This document shows, in pieces, positions 35,303 through 44,117 of a stretch of 64,000 bases of DNA. This DNA comes from Brevibacillus brevis (lineage in GTDB: Bacteria; Bacillota; Bacilli; Brevibacillales; Brevibacillaceae). Where the stretch lies: the NCBI RefSeq assembly GCF_031583145.1, contig NZ_CP134050.1, positions 2,741,501-2,805,500 on the forward strand, read 5' to 3'. Each line of letters opens with the position of its first letter. Position 1 is the stretch's first letter. Made by a program: the position numbers and the translations under genes. The notes beneath the pieces were generated by a model. That model saw only the letters and a program-made list of their open reading frames with translations. It made no database searches and was not told where the DNA came from.

Positions 35303-35974
35303 ATGGAATTCGTACGTATTGCTCATATTGACAACCCGTTGTTCGCCAAAATGCACCGCTTGATGCAAGAAGTGTTTCCACCTGAAGAAGTGCTGGAGTT
35401 CGAGCTGTGGAGAGAACCGCTCGAAGATCCAGGCATCCGCGTTTTTGTCGCCGTCCACGAAGGGGAAGTGGTCGGCGCCACCGAATATCGCTATTATCCG
35501 GACCTCAATGTCGCGATGACCGATTTTACGATCATCGGGCGGGAAGGGCTCGGAGTAGGGCGTTTCCTGGCGAGAGAGCGGCAAAAAGACTTGCATGCCC
35601 TCGCCGCAGCAAACGGCAAAGAATTGTACGGCATGTTTGCGGAAATCTACGATCCGTACCGGGTAGAAGAGCATTCGTTTGGCGGTATCAAGCCGATGGA
35701 CCCATTCGTGCGGCGTGAGGTCTTGTCCCATTTGGGCTACAAGCGCACCGACATCGACTACGTTCACCCTTCGTGGCAAAACGACGGGGAAGCCGTATCC
35801 GGGCTGGATCTGGGCTTCATGCCAACCAACGAAGACCAGACGACACTCGAGGCAGACCTGATCGTGACGTTCCTTACTCGCTACTACGCGGTGCTGCCGC
35901 ATAAGCCGCAGGCGTGGCTGGACATGGTGGGAAGCCTTGCCGGCAAGGAAACGGTTGAGCTGCTGCCGATCTAA
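35303..35974 (+). CDS. GNAT-like protein of unknown function
   Basis: 223 residues. The N-terminal part (MQEVFPPEEVLEFELWREPL, VFVAVHEGEVVGATEYRYYP) fits a GNAT fold, and TIIGREGLGVGRFLARER gives a divergent acetyl-CoA loop. The middle EIYDPYRVEEHSFGGIKPMD and a C-terminal helical tail are not typical of small GNATs. It is the third gene of a co-directional set with the hydrolase and acetyltransferase, 37 bp after the latter. AGAGGAAG precedes the ATG. I cannot name a substrate. Confidence 0.75.
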   Translation: MEFVRIAHIDNPLFAKMHRLMQEVFPPEEVLEFELWREPLEDPGIRVFVAVHEGEVVGATEYRYYPDLNVAMTDFTIIGREGLGVGRFLARERQKDLHALAAANGKELYGMFAEIYDPYRVEEHSFGGIKPMDPFVRREVLSHLGYKRTDIDYVHPSWQNDGEAVSGLDLGFMPTNEDQTTLEADLIVTFLTRYYAVLPHKPQAWLDMVGSLAGKETVELLPI

Positions 35975-35991
35975 AGAACGTATCCAGAACC

Positions 35992-36034
35992 GACTCCTGT
36001 GGGGCTAACGCAGCTGCTTCACGGGAGTTTTTTG
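35992..36034 (+). terminator. Intrinsic terminator
   Basis: ACTCCTGT pairs with CACGGGAGT and is followed by TTTTTT. Confidence 0.7.
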
Positions 36035-36054
36035 GTAGAAGGGACGAGGGAGGT

Positions 36055-36309
36055 GTGACGGAGCTGAAAGGGCAAAATCTGGCTTCGATCCTTTTGTACC
36101 TGGCAGTCTTTTTTCATCTGCTGGGGATGAGCGGCTGGGTCGCTTCTGCCATGGCGCAGCCGATCCAGCTGGCGGTTCTCGGTCTGCTCTTGACCGCATT
36201 GTTCGTGCTGCGGAAAAAGAAGCGAAAGGCCAAGCGACGTCCGCGCAAGCCGCCAGTGGAAGTGACGGAAATGCTTGAAAGGGCGGAAGGGGATAGTCCT
36301 GGCCAATAA
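36055..36309 (+). CDS. Hypothetical small membrane protein
   Basis: 84 residues with two transmembrane segments (ASILLYLAVFFHLLGMSGWV and QLAVLGLLLTALFVL). A strongly basic tail follows (RKKKRKAKRRPRKPP), ending acidic. The charge pattern predicts the C terminus in the cytoplasm. No family is recognised. The start is uncertain: GAGGGAGG at 36046-36053 touches the GTG at 36055, so the true start may be a few codons further on. It is the last gene before the ECF operator region. Confidence 0.55.
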   Translation: MTELKGQNLASILLYLAVFFHLLGMSGWVASAMAQPIQLAVLGLLLTALFVLRKKKRKAKRRPRKPPVEVTEMLERAEGDSPGQ

Positions 36310-36542
36310 TCTTTCCCAAAAAACGTCGGACAGTACTGCAGAGACATCATCCTGTAATCCTAACCGGGGCAAGCGAACCAAGCTTTCGCTCAGTTCCCTA
36401 CGAATGTATGGGGGCGTTGGAAACCAATCGGGCCACTGCTCAGCAGGGACCAGGCTGGATTCGGCAAAGGCGAAGGGAAAAAGGGGGATAGCGGCGAAGT
36501 TTTCATGAGAGAGCAGCCGATCGGAACAATCAGGATAGAGCG
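36310..36542. other. Intergenic stretch without recognisable gene
   Basis: About 230 bp between the small membrane protein and the palindrome cluster. Short open frames exist on both strands but none has a ribosome binding site and recognisable features together. I see no hairpin with a T tract. Confidence 0.5.
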
Positions 36543-36694
36543 GTTGCGCGCAACTGTTGCAAATGCAACGTTTGAAATGTTGCGTTTGCAACAGTGTAAG
36601 CGCGTTTTGCAACGATGGGACAATAGTTGCTCTTTATAATTAACAGAAAATTTGAAACATACTGATTTGGCACAAGAGTTGCTAGTTATTGCAA
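36543..36694 (+). promoter_or_regulatory. Cluster of GTTGC...GCAAC palindromic operator-like sites
   Basis: Three adjoining palindromes occur: GTTGCGCGCAAC (36543-36554), GTTGC-AAAT-GCAAC (36556-36569) and GTTGC-GTTT-GCAAC (36579-36592). The last two also form one 17-bp inverted repeat (36553-36569 with 36579-36595, one mismatch, 9-bp loop). Everted halves lie at 36609-36613 and 36626-36630, then a TATAAT at 36635-36640, then an imperfect GTTGC-N8-GCAA at 36678-36694. This lies directly before ecfA1, so it is probably the binding array of a dimeric regulator. The regulator is not encoded adjacent. Confidence 0.7.
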
Positions 36695-36731
36695 TACCGA
36701 CAGAAAAATTTGCAAAAAGTGAGGGGAGCGC

Positions 36732-37604
36732 ATGTCGAACCAACCGCTTATTCGCGTCGAGGATGTCTCGTTTGCCTACCAGGTCAACCAGGATCAGCAC
36801 ATTACTGTACTCCAAAACGTCTCCCTCGAGGTCTTTCCCGGAGAGTATGTGGCGATCATCGGTCACAACGGCTCCGGCAAGTCGACGCTTTCCAAGCATT
36901 TGAACGGAATCCTCACGCCGAGGGAAGGAAATGTCGTGGTGGGCGGGGTCAACACGCGTGACAAGCAGCGTATCCATGAAGTAAGAAGCCGGGTGGGCAT
37001 GGTCTTCCAGCATCCCGACAACCAGATCGTCGCGACCATCGTGGAGGATGATGTGGCTTTCGGTTTGGAGAATATCGGCGTATCCGCAGAAGAAATGAAA
37101 GAGCGTATCGACTTTGCCCTCGATGCCGTCGGGATGAGCGTTTTTCGCCATCGTCCGCCTCACCACTTGTCCGGCGGCCAAAAACAGCGCATCGCCATCG
37201 CAGGGATCTTGGCGATGAAGCCGCAATGCATCGTTCTCGACGAAGCGACGAGCATGCTGGACAGCTACGGAAGGCAAGACATACTGGCTGTCGTTCGCAA
37301 GCTGCACAAGGAAGGCATGACGATCGTGACGGTGACCCACCACATGTCGGAGGTGGCGGAAGCGGATCGGGTGGTCGTCATGGAAGCAGGCAGGATCGTG
37401 CTGCAAGGTACCCCGCGGGAAGTCTTCGCGGCCGATCAGGAAAAGCTGCGCGAGCTACATCTTGACGTCCCGGACGCCAGCCGGATCGCATCGCTGGTGC
37501 ACGCCCAGTTTCCGGCTTTTTCCCGGAATCTGATCTACAACGAGGAGGTCGTGGCAGAGGTTAACCGTGTGAACGCCAGTCAAGCGGAGGCGAGCGGATC
37601 ATGA
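36732..37604 (+). CDS. ecfA1: ECF transporter ATPase EcfA1
   Basis: 290-residue ATPase of an energy-coupling-factor transporter. Walker A is IIGHNGSGKSTLSKHLNG, the Q-loop VFQHPDNQIVATIVEDDVAF, the signature LSGGQKQRIAIAGIL, Walker B CIVLDEATSMLD, and the H-loop VTHHMSEV. The ECF-specific DNQ sequence after the Q-loop is present. A C-terminal extension (about 240-290) is normal for EcfA1. The ATG is preceded by GAGGGGAGC. The stop overlaps ecfA2 as ATGA. Confidence 0.96.
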   Translation: MSNQPLIRVEDVSFAYQVNQDQHITVLQNVSLEVFPGEYVAIIGHNGSGKSTLSKHLNGILTPREGNVVVGGVNTRDKQRIHEVRSRVGMVFQHPDNQIVATIVEDDVAFGLENIGVSAEEMKERIDFALDAVGMSVFRHRPPHHLSGGQKQRIAIAGILAMKPQCIVLDEATSMLDSYGRQDILAVVRKLHKEGMTIVTVTHHMSEVAEADRVVVMEAGRIVLQGTPREVFAADQEKLRELHLDVPDASRIASLVHAQFPAFSRNLIYNEEVVAEVNRVNASQAEASGS

Positions 37605-38461
37605 CACAACCGATGATAGACGTACAAGACCTGTCACATATTTACATGCAAGGGACTCCGCTTGAGCACCGCGCCCTGGACCAGGTGAATCTTCAGGTAG
37701 CCGAAGGAGAGTGCATGGCGATCATCGGCCATACGGGCTCGGGGAAGTCGACCTTGATCCAGCATTTCAACGGGTTGCTCCGTCCGCAGTCAGGCACTGT
37801 CGTCGTCGCCGGCCTGGATGTTTCCCAGCCCAAGCTGGATATCCGCACGCTGCGCAGGCAGGTAGGTCTGGTCTTTCAAAATCCCGAAGATCAGCTCTTT
37901 GAAAAACTGGTTGGAGATGATGTGGCCTATGGCCCCTTCAAGATGGGTCAACCGCTGGAAGAGGTGCGTCGCCGCGTGCAGTGGGCAATGGAACTGGTCG
38001 GCTTGTCCTTCCAGGAAATGAAAGATCGTCCCACCTTTGCGCTGAGCGGCGGGCAAAAACGCAAAGTCGCCTTGGCCGGAGTCCTCGCCTTGCAGCCCAA
38101 AGTGCTCGTGCTCGACGAACCGACGGCGGGGCTGGATCCGCTATCGCGAAAAGAACTGCTTGACCGCATCCGCCAACTCAACCGGCAGGAGAAATTAACC
38201 GTGATCTTTGTCTCGCACAACATGGAGGAGGTGGCGCAGCTGGCTGACCGGGTGTACGTAATGGCAAACGGAAAGGCTGTGTGCGATGGTACACCTCGAC
38301 AAATTTTCGGGAACCAGGAACTCTTGCGCCAGCATCATATCGGGACGCCGGAATCCGTCGACATCCTGTACCGGCTGCGGGAGGAAGGCTACGGAATCAA
38401 CCCTGAGGCGTACTTGCCCGAAGAGACGGCAGGCGAAATCTTGAAGCTGCTCAAACGCTAA
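37601..38461 (+). CDS. ecfA2: ECF transporter ATPase EcfA2
   Basis: 286-residue partner ATPase. Walker A is IIGHTGSGKSTLIQHFNGLL, the Q-loop VFQNPEDQLFEKLVGDDVAY, the signature LSGGQKRKVALAGVL, Walker B VLVLDEPTAGLDP, and the H-loop VSHNMEEV. EcfA1 and EcfA2 form the heterodimer that drives the T component. It starts in ATGA overlap with ecfA1, and 13 bp separate it from ecfT, where AAGGAGGGG lies. Confidence 0.96.
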   Translation: MTQPMIDVQDLSHIYMQGTPLEHRALDQVNLQVAEGECMAIIGHTGSGKSTLIQHFNGLLRPQSGTVVVAGLDVSQPKLDIRTLRRQVGLVFQNPEDQLFEKLVGDDVAYGPFKMGQPLEEVRRRVQWAMELVGLSFQEMKDRPTFALSGGQKRKVALAGVLALQPKVLVLDEPTAGLDPLSRKELLDRIRQLNRQEKLTVIFVSHNMEEVAQLADRVYVMANGKAVCDGTPRQIFGNQELLRQHHIGTPESVDILYRLREEGYGINPEAYLPEETAGEILKLLKR

Positions 38462-38474
38462 GGAGGGGAGCCAG

Positions 38475-39311
38475 ATGTCAGCTGAATTTGAATTGACACG
38501 GAACATAACCATTGGCCAGTATCTGCCGACAGGGTCCATCGTTCACCGGCTGGATCCGCGCTTCAAGCTGGCGGCCTTTATTATCATGATTTTGGCGATT
38601 GCCATCTGCAACACGTATGTGGGCAACATTTTTGCGATACTTGTCTGCATGTGGCTGTTTCAGGTATCCAAGATTCCCATCCACTACGGAGTCTCCGGCA
38701 TCAAGCCTGCCATCCCGTTCATCATCATTCTCGCTGTCCTGCAGCTGCTCTTCTACGGGGGCATCGCAAACGGCGGGACGGTTTATTTCGAATACGGCTT
38801 CGTCACCATTACGAGCGAGAGCATCCGTCTGGTTTTGGTTTCCGCCATGCGGTTTGTGGAAGTGATCTTTTTGTCCAGCGTGCTGACGCTAAGCACATCG
38901 ACCACCGAGCTGACACACGGAATGGAACGACTGATGGGGCCGCTGGAAAAGGTGAAGTTCCCCGTACACGCTTTTGCGCTGATCATCACGATCGCCATCC
39001 GCTTCGTCCCGACCTTCGCGATGGAAATGGAAAAAATGATGAAGGCACAGGCATCACGCGGCGCGGATTTCGGCACGGGGGAATGGTGGCGGATCGTCAG
39101 GCGAACCAAAGACATGTTTCCCATCATCATTCCGCTGTTCAATGTCGCGCTGGCACGCGCCGAAGATCTGATTCTGGCGATGGAGGCGCGCTGCTACGTG
39201 CCCGGAGCCTCCCGAACGAGATTCGCCCACTACACGGCGAACAGCAAGGATTACGTGGCGATCGTCGTGAGCATTGTCATTTCTGCGGTCATGTTAGGAA
39301 TACCGTGGTAA
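38475..39311 (+). CDS. ecfT: ECF transporter transmembrane component EcfT
   Basis: 278-residue membrane protein with the N-terminal helices and the two coupling helices of EcfT. Family features are GSIVHRLDPRFKLAAFIIMI and the ARG-type motif region MMKAQASRGADFGTGEWWRI. The second, LILAMEARCYVPGASRTRF, holds the small-residue/Arg signature that docks on EcfA. It couples ATP hydrolysis to exchange of the substrate-binding S component encoded next. In many Bacillota ecfA1A2T sits next to ribosomal protein genes; here it is followed by a dedicated S component. Confidence 0.95.
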   Translation: MSAEFELTRNITIGQYLPTGSIVHRLDPRFKLAAFIIMILAIAICNTYVGNIFAILVCMWLFQVSKIPIHYGVSGIKPAIPFIIILAVLQLLFYGGIANGGTVYFEYGFVTITSESIRLVLVSAMRFVEVIFLSSVLTLSTSTTELTHGMERLMGPLEKVKFPVHAFALIITIAIRFVPTFAMEMEKMMKAQASRGADFGTGEWWRIVRRTKDMFPIIIPLFNVALARAEDLILAMEARCYVPGASRTRFAHYTANSKDYVAIVVSIVISAVMLGIPW

Positions 39312-39375
39312 TAAGCCCGGGAAGTCTCCCTATACGGGATTTCCATACACCATCACCATTAAAGGAGGAATACGC

Positions 39376-39933
39376 ATGGAAAAAGGCTTGACCGTGCGCA
39401 AGATCGTCATTGCGGGTGTGCTGGGAGCCATCGCCATCTTGCTCGGAGTGACGCGTCTCGGCTACATCCCTGTTCCGACAGCTGCGGGGAACGCCACCAT
39501 CATGCACATCCCGGCGGTCATCGGCGGCATCATGGAAGGGTGGGGCGTTGGCATGATCATCGGTCTCATTTTTGGAGTCTCTTCTTTTTTAAACGCGACC
39601 GTCCCGCTGTTCAAAGACCCGCTCGTTGCCATCCTGCCGCGTCTCTTTATCGGGGTCACGGCTTACCTGACCTACGTCGGTCTGAAAAACGTCAACCAAT
39701 ATGTGGCCATTGGCGTAGCAGGCTTCGTCGGAGCGATGACCAATACGATCCTCGTTCTGGGAATGGCGGTCATCCGTGGCTACATGGCCCCCGGCGTGGC
39801 TGCGACGGTAGCGATCACCAGCGGATTGCCGGAAGCGGTCGTCTCGGTCATCGTGACACTGGCGGTAGTTGCGGCGTGGAAGAAGATCGGTTCCGCAGGA
39901 AAACAAAAATCGAAAATTTCTGGAGATTTCTAA
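39376..39933 (+). CDS. ECF transporter S component, substrate unknown
   Basis: 185-residue integral membrane protein with about five to six helices. IPVPTAAGNATIMHIPAVIG, GWGVGMIIGLIFGVSSFL and FKDPLVAILPRLFIGVTAYL are typical of ECF S components, in which the P-x-x-H-I-P-x-I-I-G stretch recurs. The bound vitamin or small molecule cannot be read from sequence; pantothenate-like, cobalamin-related and peptide-like ligands are all open. AAAGGAGG lies 7 nt before the ATG. The P1 peptidase gene begins at the base after its stop, linking import to hydrolysis. Confidence 0.88.
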   Translation: MEKGLTVRKIVIAGVLGAIAILLGVTRLGYIPVPTAAGNATIMHIPAVIGGIMEGWGVGMIIGLIFGVSSFLNATVPLFKDPLVAILPRLFIGVTAYLTYVGLKNVNQYVAIGVAGFVGAMTNTILVLGMAVIRGYMAPGVAATVAITSGLPEAVVSVIVTLAVVAAWKKIGSAGKQKSKISGDF

Positions 39934-40896
39934 ATGAAGACAGGAACAATCACAGATGTGCCTGGCGTTAAAGTAGGCCATGCGCAAAACGAGGAAGCGC
40001 TGACGGGCTGCACCGTTATTTTGCTGGAGCAACCGTCGGTGTGCGGCGTGGATGTCCGGGGCTCTGCCCCGGGCACCCGCGAGACGGATCTCTTGGACCC
40101 GATGAATCTCGTCCAGACCGTTCACGCGGTATGCCTGTCCGGCGGGAGCGCCTATGGGCTGGATGCGGCCACTGGTGTGATGCAGTATTTGGAGGAGCAA
40201 GGAGCAGGACTCGACGTCGGGTACGGGGTCGTGCCGATCGTTCCAGCGGCAGTTCTGTTCGATCTGGCTGTCGGCAACCATCGGATTCGTCCTGACCGCA
40301 AAATGGGGTATGAAGCTGCCGCACGCGCTAGCAAGGATCCGGTCGCACAAGGGAACGCAGGTGCGGGCATGGGGGCTTCGGTAGGGAAGATGGGGGGCTT
40401 TGCCAACGCAATGAAGAGCGGATTGGGCTCCGCTTCCATGACACTCCCATCCGGCCTGGTCGTCGGAGCGGTCGTGGCAGTCAATGCAGTCGGGCACGTC
40501 TTCGATCCGCAATCCGGACAGATCGTGGCGGGGCCTCGCAATGAAAAGGGACAGATCGTGGATAGTGTGGAGTTGATGAAAACGCAAATCCAAAGTCCGA
40601 TCCCGCCCGGCACCAACACGACGATCGCTGTCGTGGCAAGCAACGCGAAGCTGAGCAAGGCGGAAGCTAAAAAGGTGGCGCAAATGGCCCACGATGGATT
40701 GGCCCGGACGATCCGGCCCATTCACACGATGTTCGACGGGGATACCATTTTTTCCATAGCGACAGGCGAAGTGGCAGCGACTGTCGACCTGATCGGGTCC
40801 CTATCCGCAGACGTCCTTGCGGAAGCGGTCATTCAGGCGGTACGGATGGCAGAACCGGCAGGGGGACTTCCTTCCAGCGGCAGCCTTCAAAGGTAG
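39934..40896 (+). CDS. P1 family (DmpA-type) aminopeptidase
   Basis: 320-residue N-terminal-nucleophile hydrolase of MEROPS family P1/S58. Such proteins self-cleave to alpha and beta chains and then remove N-terminal residues, in known members D-Ala, L-Ala amide or beta-Ala. The autoprocessing site is visible near residue 230 as PPGTNTTIAVVASNAKLSKA, with Thr in place of the more usual Ser nucleophile. The N terminus ITDVPGVKVGHAQNEEALTG and LSGGSAYGLDAATGVMQYLE are typical. It starts directly after the S-component stop codon, with TGGAGAT upstream. Substrate specificity is unknown. Confidence 0.9.
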   Translation: MKTGTITDVPGVKVGHAQNEEALTGCTVILLEQPSVCGVDVRGSAPGTRETDLLDPMNLVQTVHAVCLSGGSAYGLDAATGVMQYLEEQGAGLDVGYGVVPIVPAAVLFDLAVGNHRIRPDRKMGYEAAARASKDPVAQGNAGAGMGASVGKMGGFANAMKSGLGSASMTLPSGLVVGAVVAVNAVGHVFDPQSGQIVAGPRNEKGQIVDSVELMKTQIQSPIPPGTNTTIAVVASNAKLSKAEAKKVAQMAHDGLARTIRPIHTMFDGDTIFSIATGEVAATVDLIGSLSADVLAEAVIQAVRMAEPAGGLPSSGSLQR

Positions 40897-40943
40897 GACA
40901 CATGTCGCTTTCACACAAATGGATGCAGAGGAGTGATTGTCAG

Positions 40944-42161
40944 ATGAACCAAGTAATTTCCTTTGTCGACGAGCAAGAAGTCGTACGGTTGACCCAGGAG
41001 CTGGTGCGCATCGACAGCGTATACCGACCAGAACAGCCGGGTGCAAACGAGGAGCGGGTAGCTCATTTCGTGGCAGATTACTTGCGAGGGATGGGGCTCC
41101 ATGTATATGTCGAGGAAGTGGTGCCGGGACGCCCCAATGTCATCGCCTTTTACGATTCGGGAAGGCCGGGGAAAACGCTGCTGTTCGAGGCTCATACCGA
41201 CGTGGTGACCGAGGGAGACCGCGATGCCTGGAGCTACGATCCGTTCGGCGGCACGATTTCCGGGGGGCGGATCTACGGCCGGGGCTCGTGCGATACCAAG
41301 GGCAATCTCGCAGCAGCGATCTGTGCCGTCAAAGCCATCCAACGCTCCAAGCAAGCGTTCACAGGCAAAATTCTCCTGTGCATTCCGTGTGACGAAGAAG
41401 GCATGATGATCGGCATCAAGGATTTTATTCGCAGAGGCTGGGCAAACAACGTCGATGCCGCGATCATATGCGAGCCGGAGGAAAACCAGTTGTGCATTAC
41501 CCAAAAAGGGGCGATGAGGGCGATCTTGCGCACTTTCGGGAAAATGGCGCACGGGGCGATGCCGCTGACGGGAATCAATCCGAATACACGCATGGCGAGA
41601 GCGATTGTCGCTCTGGAAGAGCTGGAGCGCAAAGAGATGGCGCGGCTCGGACAGCACCCGATGCTTGGCTTGCCCAGCATCACTCCGACCATCTTGCAAG
41701 CGCCCGTAAAAGGCGACGCGCAAATCAACGTCGTGCCGGACCAGTGCATGACGACACTCGATATCCGCACCGTTCCCGGACAGGATCACGCCGAACTGCA
41801 TCGGGAAATGTCGGCGATCCTGGAAGCGCTGGGGCGCGAGGACGACAAGTTCAAGGCGACGCTGGAGATCATCGAGGAGCGGCCGTGGACCTTGACGGAC
41901 ATGGAGCATGAGGTCGTACAGGCCGTAGCGAGCTCCTACCGGGAGATCACCAAGAAAGAGCCTGTATACAATGGCGTGCCTGGAGCGACGGATGGGACTT
42001 TTCTGCACAAGGTGGGGATTCCCATCCTCACGACAGGAGCGGGCGATCGTCATATCCCGCACCATGCGGACGAGTATGTCGACATCGATCAATTGGTGGA
42101 GTCTACCCAGCTGTTTGCTTTGTCTGCATTGACATTCCTGACTCAGCCTGTCCGCGCATAA
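40944..42161 (+). CDS. M20 family metallopeptidase (ArgE/DapE/CPG2-like)
   Basis: 405-residue di-zinc peptidase or deacylase. Metal ligands are visible in order: His in LLFEAHTDVVTEGD, bridging Asp in YGRGSCDTKGNLA, Glu pair in CIPCDEEGMMIG, a further acidic residue in AAIICEPEENQLC, and the last His in HIPHHADEYVDID. A dimerisation lid domain occupies about residues 180-300. The ATG at 40944 follows GAGGAG. Its position 47 bp after the P1 peptidase suggests it processes the same peptide-like compound; this is inference. Confidence 0.9.
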   Translation: MNQVISFVDEQEVVRLTQELVRIDSVYRPEQPGANEERVAHFVADYLRGMGLHVYVEEVVPGRPNVIAFYDSGRPGKTLLFEAHTDVVTEGDRDAWSYDPFGGTISGGRIYGRGSCDTKGNLAAAICAVKAIQRSKQAFTGKILLCIPCDEEGMMIGIKDFIRRGWANNVDAAIICEPEENQLCITQKGAMRAILRTFGKMAHGAMPLTGINPNTRMARAIVALEELERKEMARLGQHPMLGLPSITPTILQAPVKGDAQINVVPDQCMTTLDIRTVPGQDHAELHREMSAILEALGREDDKFKATLEIIEERPWTLTDMEHEVVQAVASSYREITKKEPVYNGVPGATDGTFLHKVGIPILTTGAGDRHIPHHADEYVDIDQLVESTQLFALSALTFLTQPVRA

Positions 42162-42323
42162 CCGGGAGACCATGCCCTGCCATCCGATCGGCGGGGTCTT
42201 TTTTTGCCAAAAACTTGCTTACTCCATCCAAATTTTTTTATACTAGCGGAAGGCACGAAAAGCAGATTTTCTTTTGTTTCAAACTCGTACATACACCAAC
42301 AGAAAGACAAGGAGGCGGGACCC

Positions 42324-44108
42324 ATGAACATGCGCTGGAATTTGGACGTTCTGTATACATCTTTTGATTCGCCAGAATGCAGGCAAGATTGGGACAAATT
42401 GTGCCGCGAGATGGATGAGATCAAGAACTGGGCGGCAAAGGAGCTTTCTTCGCAAGACGATGCCGTCGTCAAAATGGAAGCGTACCTTGCCAAGATGACG
42501 TCCATTTTGCAAACGCAAACGCGCCTGTACAGCTATGCGGAGCTGACAGCGAGTGTGGATGCCAAAAATGAAAAGGCATTGCAGCTGGCGGAGCGGGTCC
42601 AAACGCAGTCTGTCGAGCTGGTCGAGCCAAACGTGAAGTTTCAGGCGTGGCTTGGCTCGCTTCCCGACCTGGACGGACTCATCAGCAAGTCCGAGCTTCT
42701 GAAGACGCATCGGTACATGCTGACCGAACTGTCTGAGAAGAGCAAGTACATGCTCAGTGAAAAAGAGGAAATCATCCTCGCGAAAATGAAGAATACCGGC
42801 TCCAACGCATGGACCAAGCTGCAGGAGCTCTTGACTTCCACGCTGCTGGTGGAGTTGACGGATGGGGGAGAGACGAAGCAGCTGCCACTTCCGGTTGTGC
42901 GAAACATGGCTTATGAAAAGGATCCCGCATTGAGAAAAAAGGCATACGAAGCGGAATTGGCCGCCTATCCCAAAATCGAGGAGTCATCCGCTGCCAGTCT
43001 CAACGGGATCAAAGGCGAAGTGATTACGGTAGCCAAACTGCGGGGCTACGAATCGGCTTTGGACAAAACCTTGAAGGACTCGCGGATGGACAAGGAAACA
43101 CTCGATGCGATGCTCGATGCCATCCGTGAAAGTTTGCCCACTTTCCACCGCTATTATCGCAAAAAGGCGGAAATCTTGGGACATGCGGACGGGAAGCTTC
43201 CGTTTTACGACCTGTTCGCGCCCGTAGGAAACGCCGATATGCGCTTTACCTATCAGGAAGCCCGCGATTTTATCGTCAAGCACTTTGGCAGCTTTAGCGA
43301 AAAGCTGGCGAATTATGCAGCGCGCGCCTTTGACAACCAGTGGATCGATGCCGAGACGAGGGAAGGCAAGCGGGGAGGGGCGTTTTGTGCCAACCTGCAC
43401 ATCGTTGGGGAAAGCCGGATCATGGCCAACTTTACCGGCAGCTACAACGACGTAAGCACGCTCGCTCACGAGCTTGGGCACGGTTACCACGGGGAATGCC
43501 TGGTGCAAGAAGCCTTCTTCAACAGCGACTATCCAATGCCGATTGCGGAAACGGCGTCGATTCTGTGCGAGACGATCATCGCCAAAGCGGCTTTGCAGCA
43601 AGCGACCCCGGAAGAAGCCTTTGCCATTCTGGAAAACGACATATCCGGCGCAGGCCAAGTGATCGTCGATATTTACAGCCGCTTCCTTTTCGAGTCGGAG
43701 CTGTTTGCACGCCGCGAGCAAGGCTCCCTGTCCGTTAACGAACTCAAGGAGCTTATGCTTCAGGCGCAAAAAGACGCATACGGGGATGGTCTGAATCCGG
43801 ATCTCCTTCACCCGTATATGTGGGTATGCAAACCGCACTACTACAGCGCGGATTACAACTACTACAACTTCCCGTACGCGTTTGGTCTCTTGTTTGCAAA
43901 AGGGCTGTACGCTGTTTACCTCGAGCGCGGGGAAGCTTTTGTGGAACAATACGACCAGCTGCTTTCGGTGACCGGAAAGATGAACATTGCAGATGTGGCC
44001 GCCATCATGGATGTAGATGTTCGCTCCATCGATTTCTGGCGGAATTCCTTGGCTCTTATTGCCAAAGATATCGAAACGTTTGTAAAGCTCGCCGATTCCC
44101 GATCCTGA
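42324..44108 (+). CDS. pepF: M3 family oligoendopeptidase
   Basis: 594-residue cytoplasmic zinc peptidase. The HEXXH motif is in STLAHELGHGYHGE, with the third ligand Glu in ADYNYYNFPY-proximal sequence upstream (MPIAETASILCETII). The family-typical C terminus is GKMNIADVAAIMDVDVRSID. It degrades short peptides. AAGGAGG lies 8 nt before the ATG at 42324; the long in-frame lead from 42204 is rejected. The length matches PepF/Pz-peptidase. A weak promoter may lie around 42210-42245. It is monocistronic. Confidence 0.94.
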   Translation: MNMRWNLDVLYTSFDSPECRQDWDKLCREMDEIKNWAAKELSSQDDAVVKMEAYLAKMTSILQTQTRLYSYAELTASVDAKNEKALQLAERVQTQSVELVEPNVKFQAWLGSLPDLDGLISKSELLKTHRYMLTELSEKSKYMLSEKEEIILAKMKNTGSNAWTKLQELLTSTLLVELTDGGETKQLPLPVVRNMAYEKDPALRKKAYEAELAAYPKIEESSAASLNGIKGEVITVAKLRGYESALDKTLKDSRMDKETLDAMLDAIRESLPTFHRYYRKKAEILGHADGKLPFYDLFAPVGNADMRFTYQEARDFIVKHFGSFSEKLANYAARAFDNQWIDAETREGKRGGAFCANLHIVGESRIMANFTGSYNDVSTLAHELGHGYHGECLVQEAFFNSDYPMPIAETASILCETIIAKAALQQATPEEAFAILENDISGAGQVIVDIYSRFLFESELFARREQGSLSVNELKELMLQAQKDAYGDGLNPDLLHPYMWVCKPHYYSADYNYYNFPYAFGLLFAKGLYAVYLERGEAFVEQYDQLLSVTGKMNIADVAAIMDVDVRSIDFWRNSLALIAKDIETFVKLADSRS

Positions 44109-44117
44109 TACGGCTGC

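Noticed and set aside
42165..42206. Terminator after the M20 peptidase gene
   Set aside because: A T tract is present but the preceding GACC/GGTC pairing is interrupted and weak, so I did not list it as a feature.
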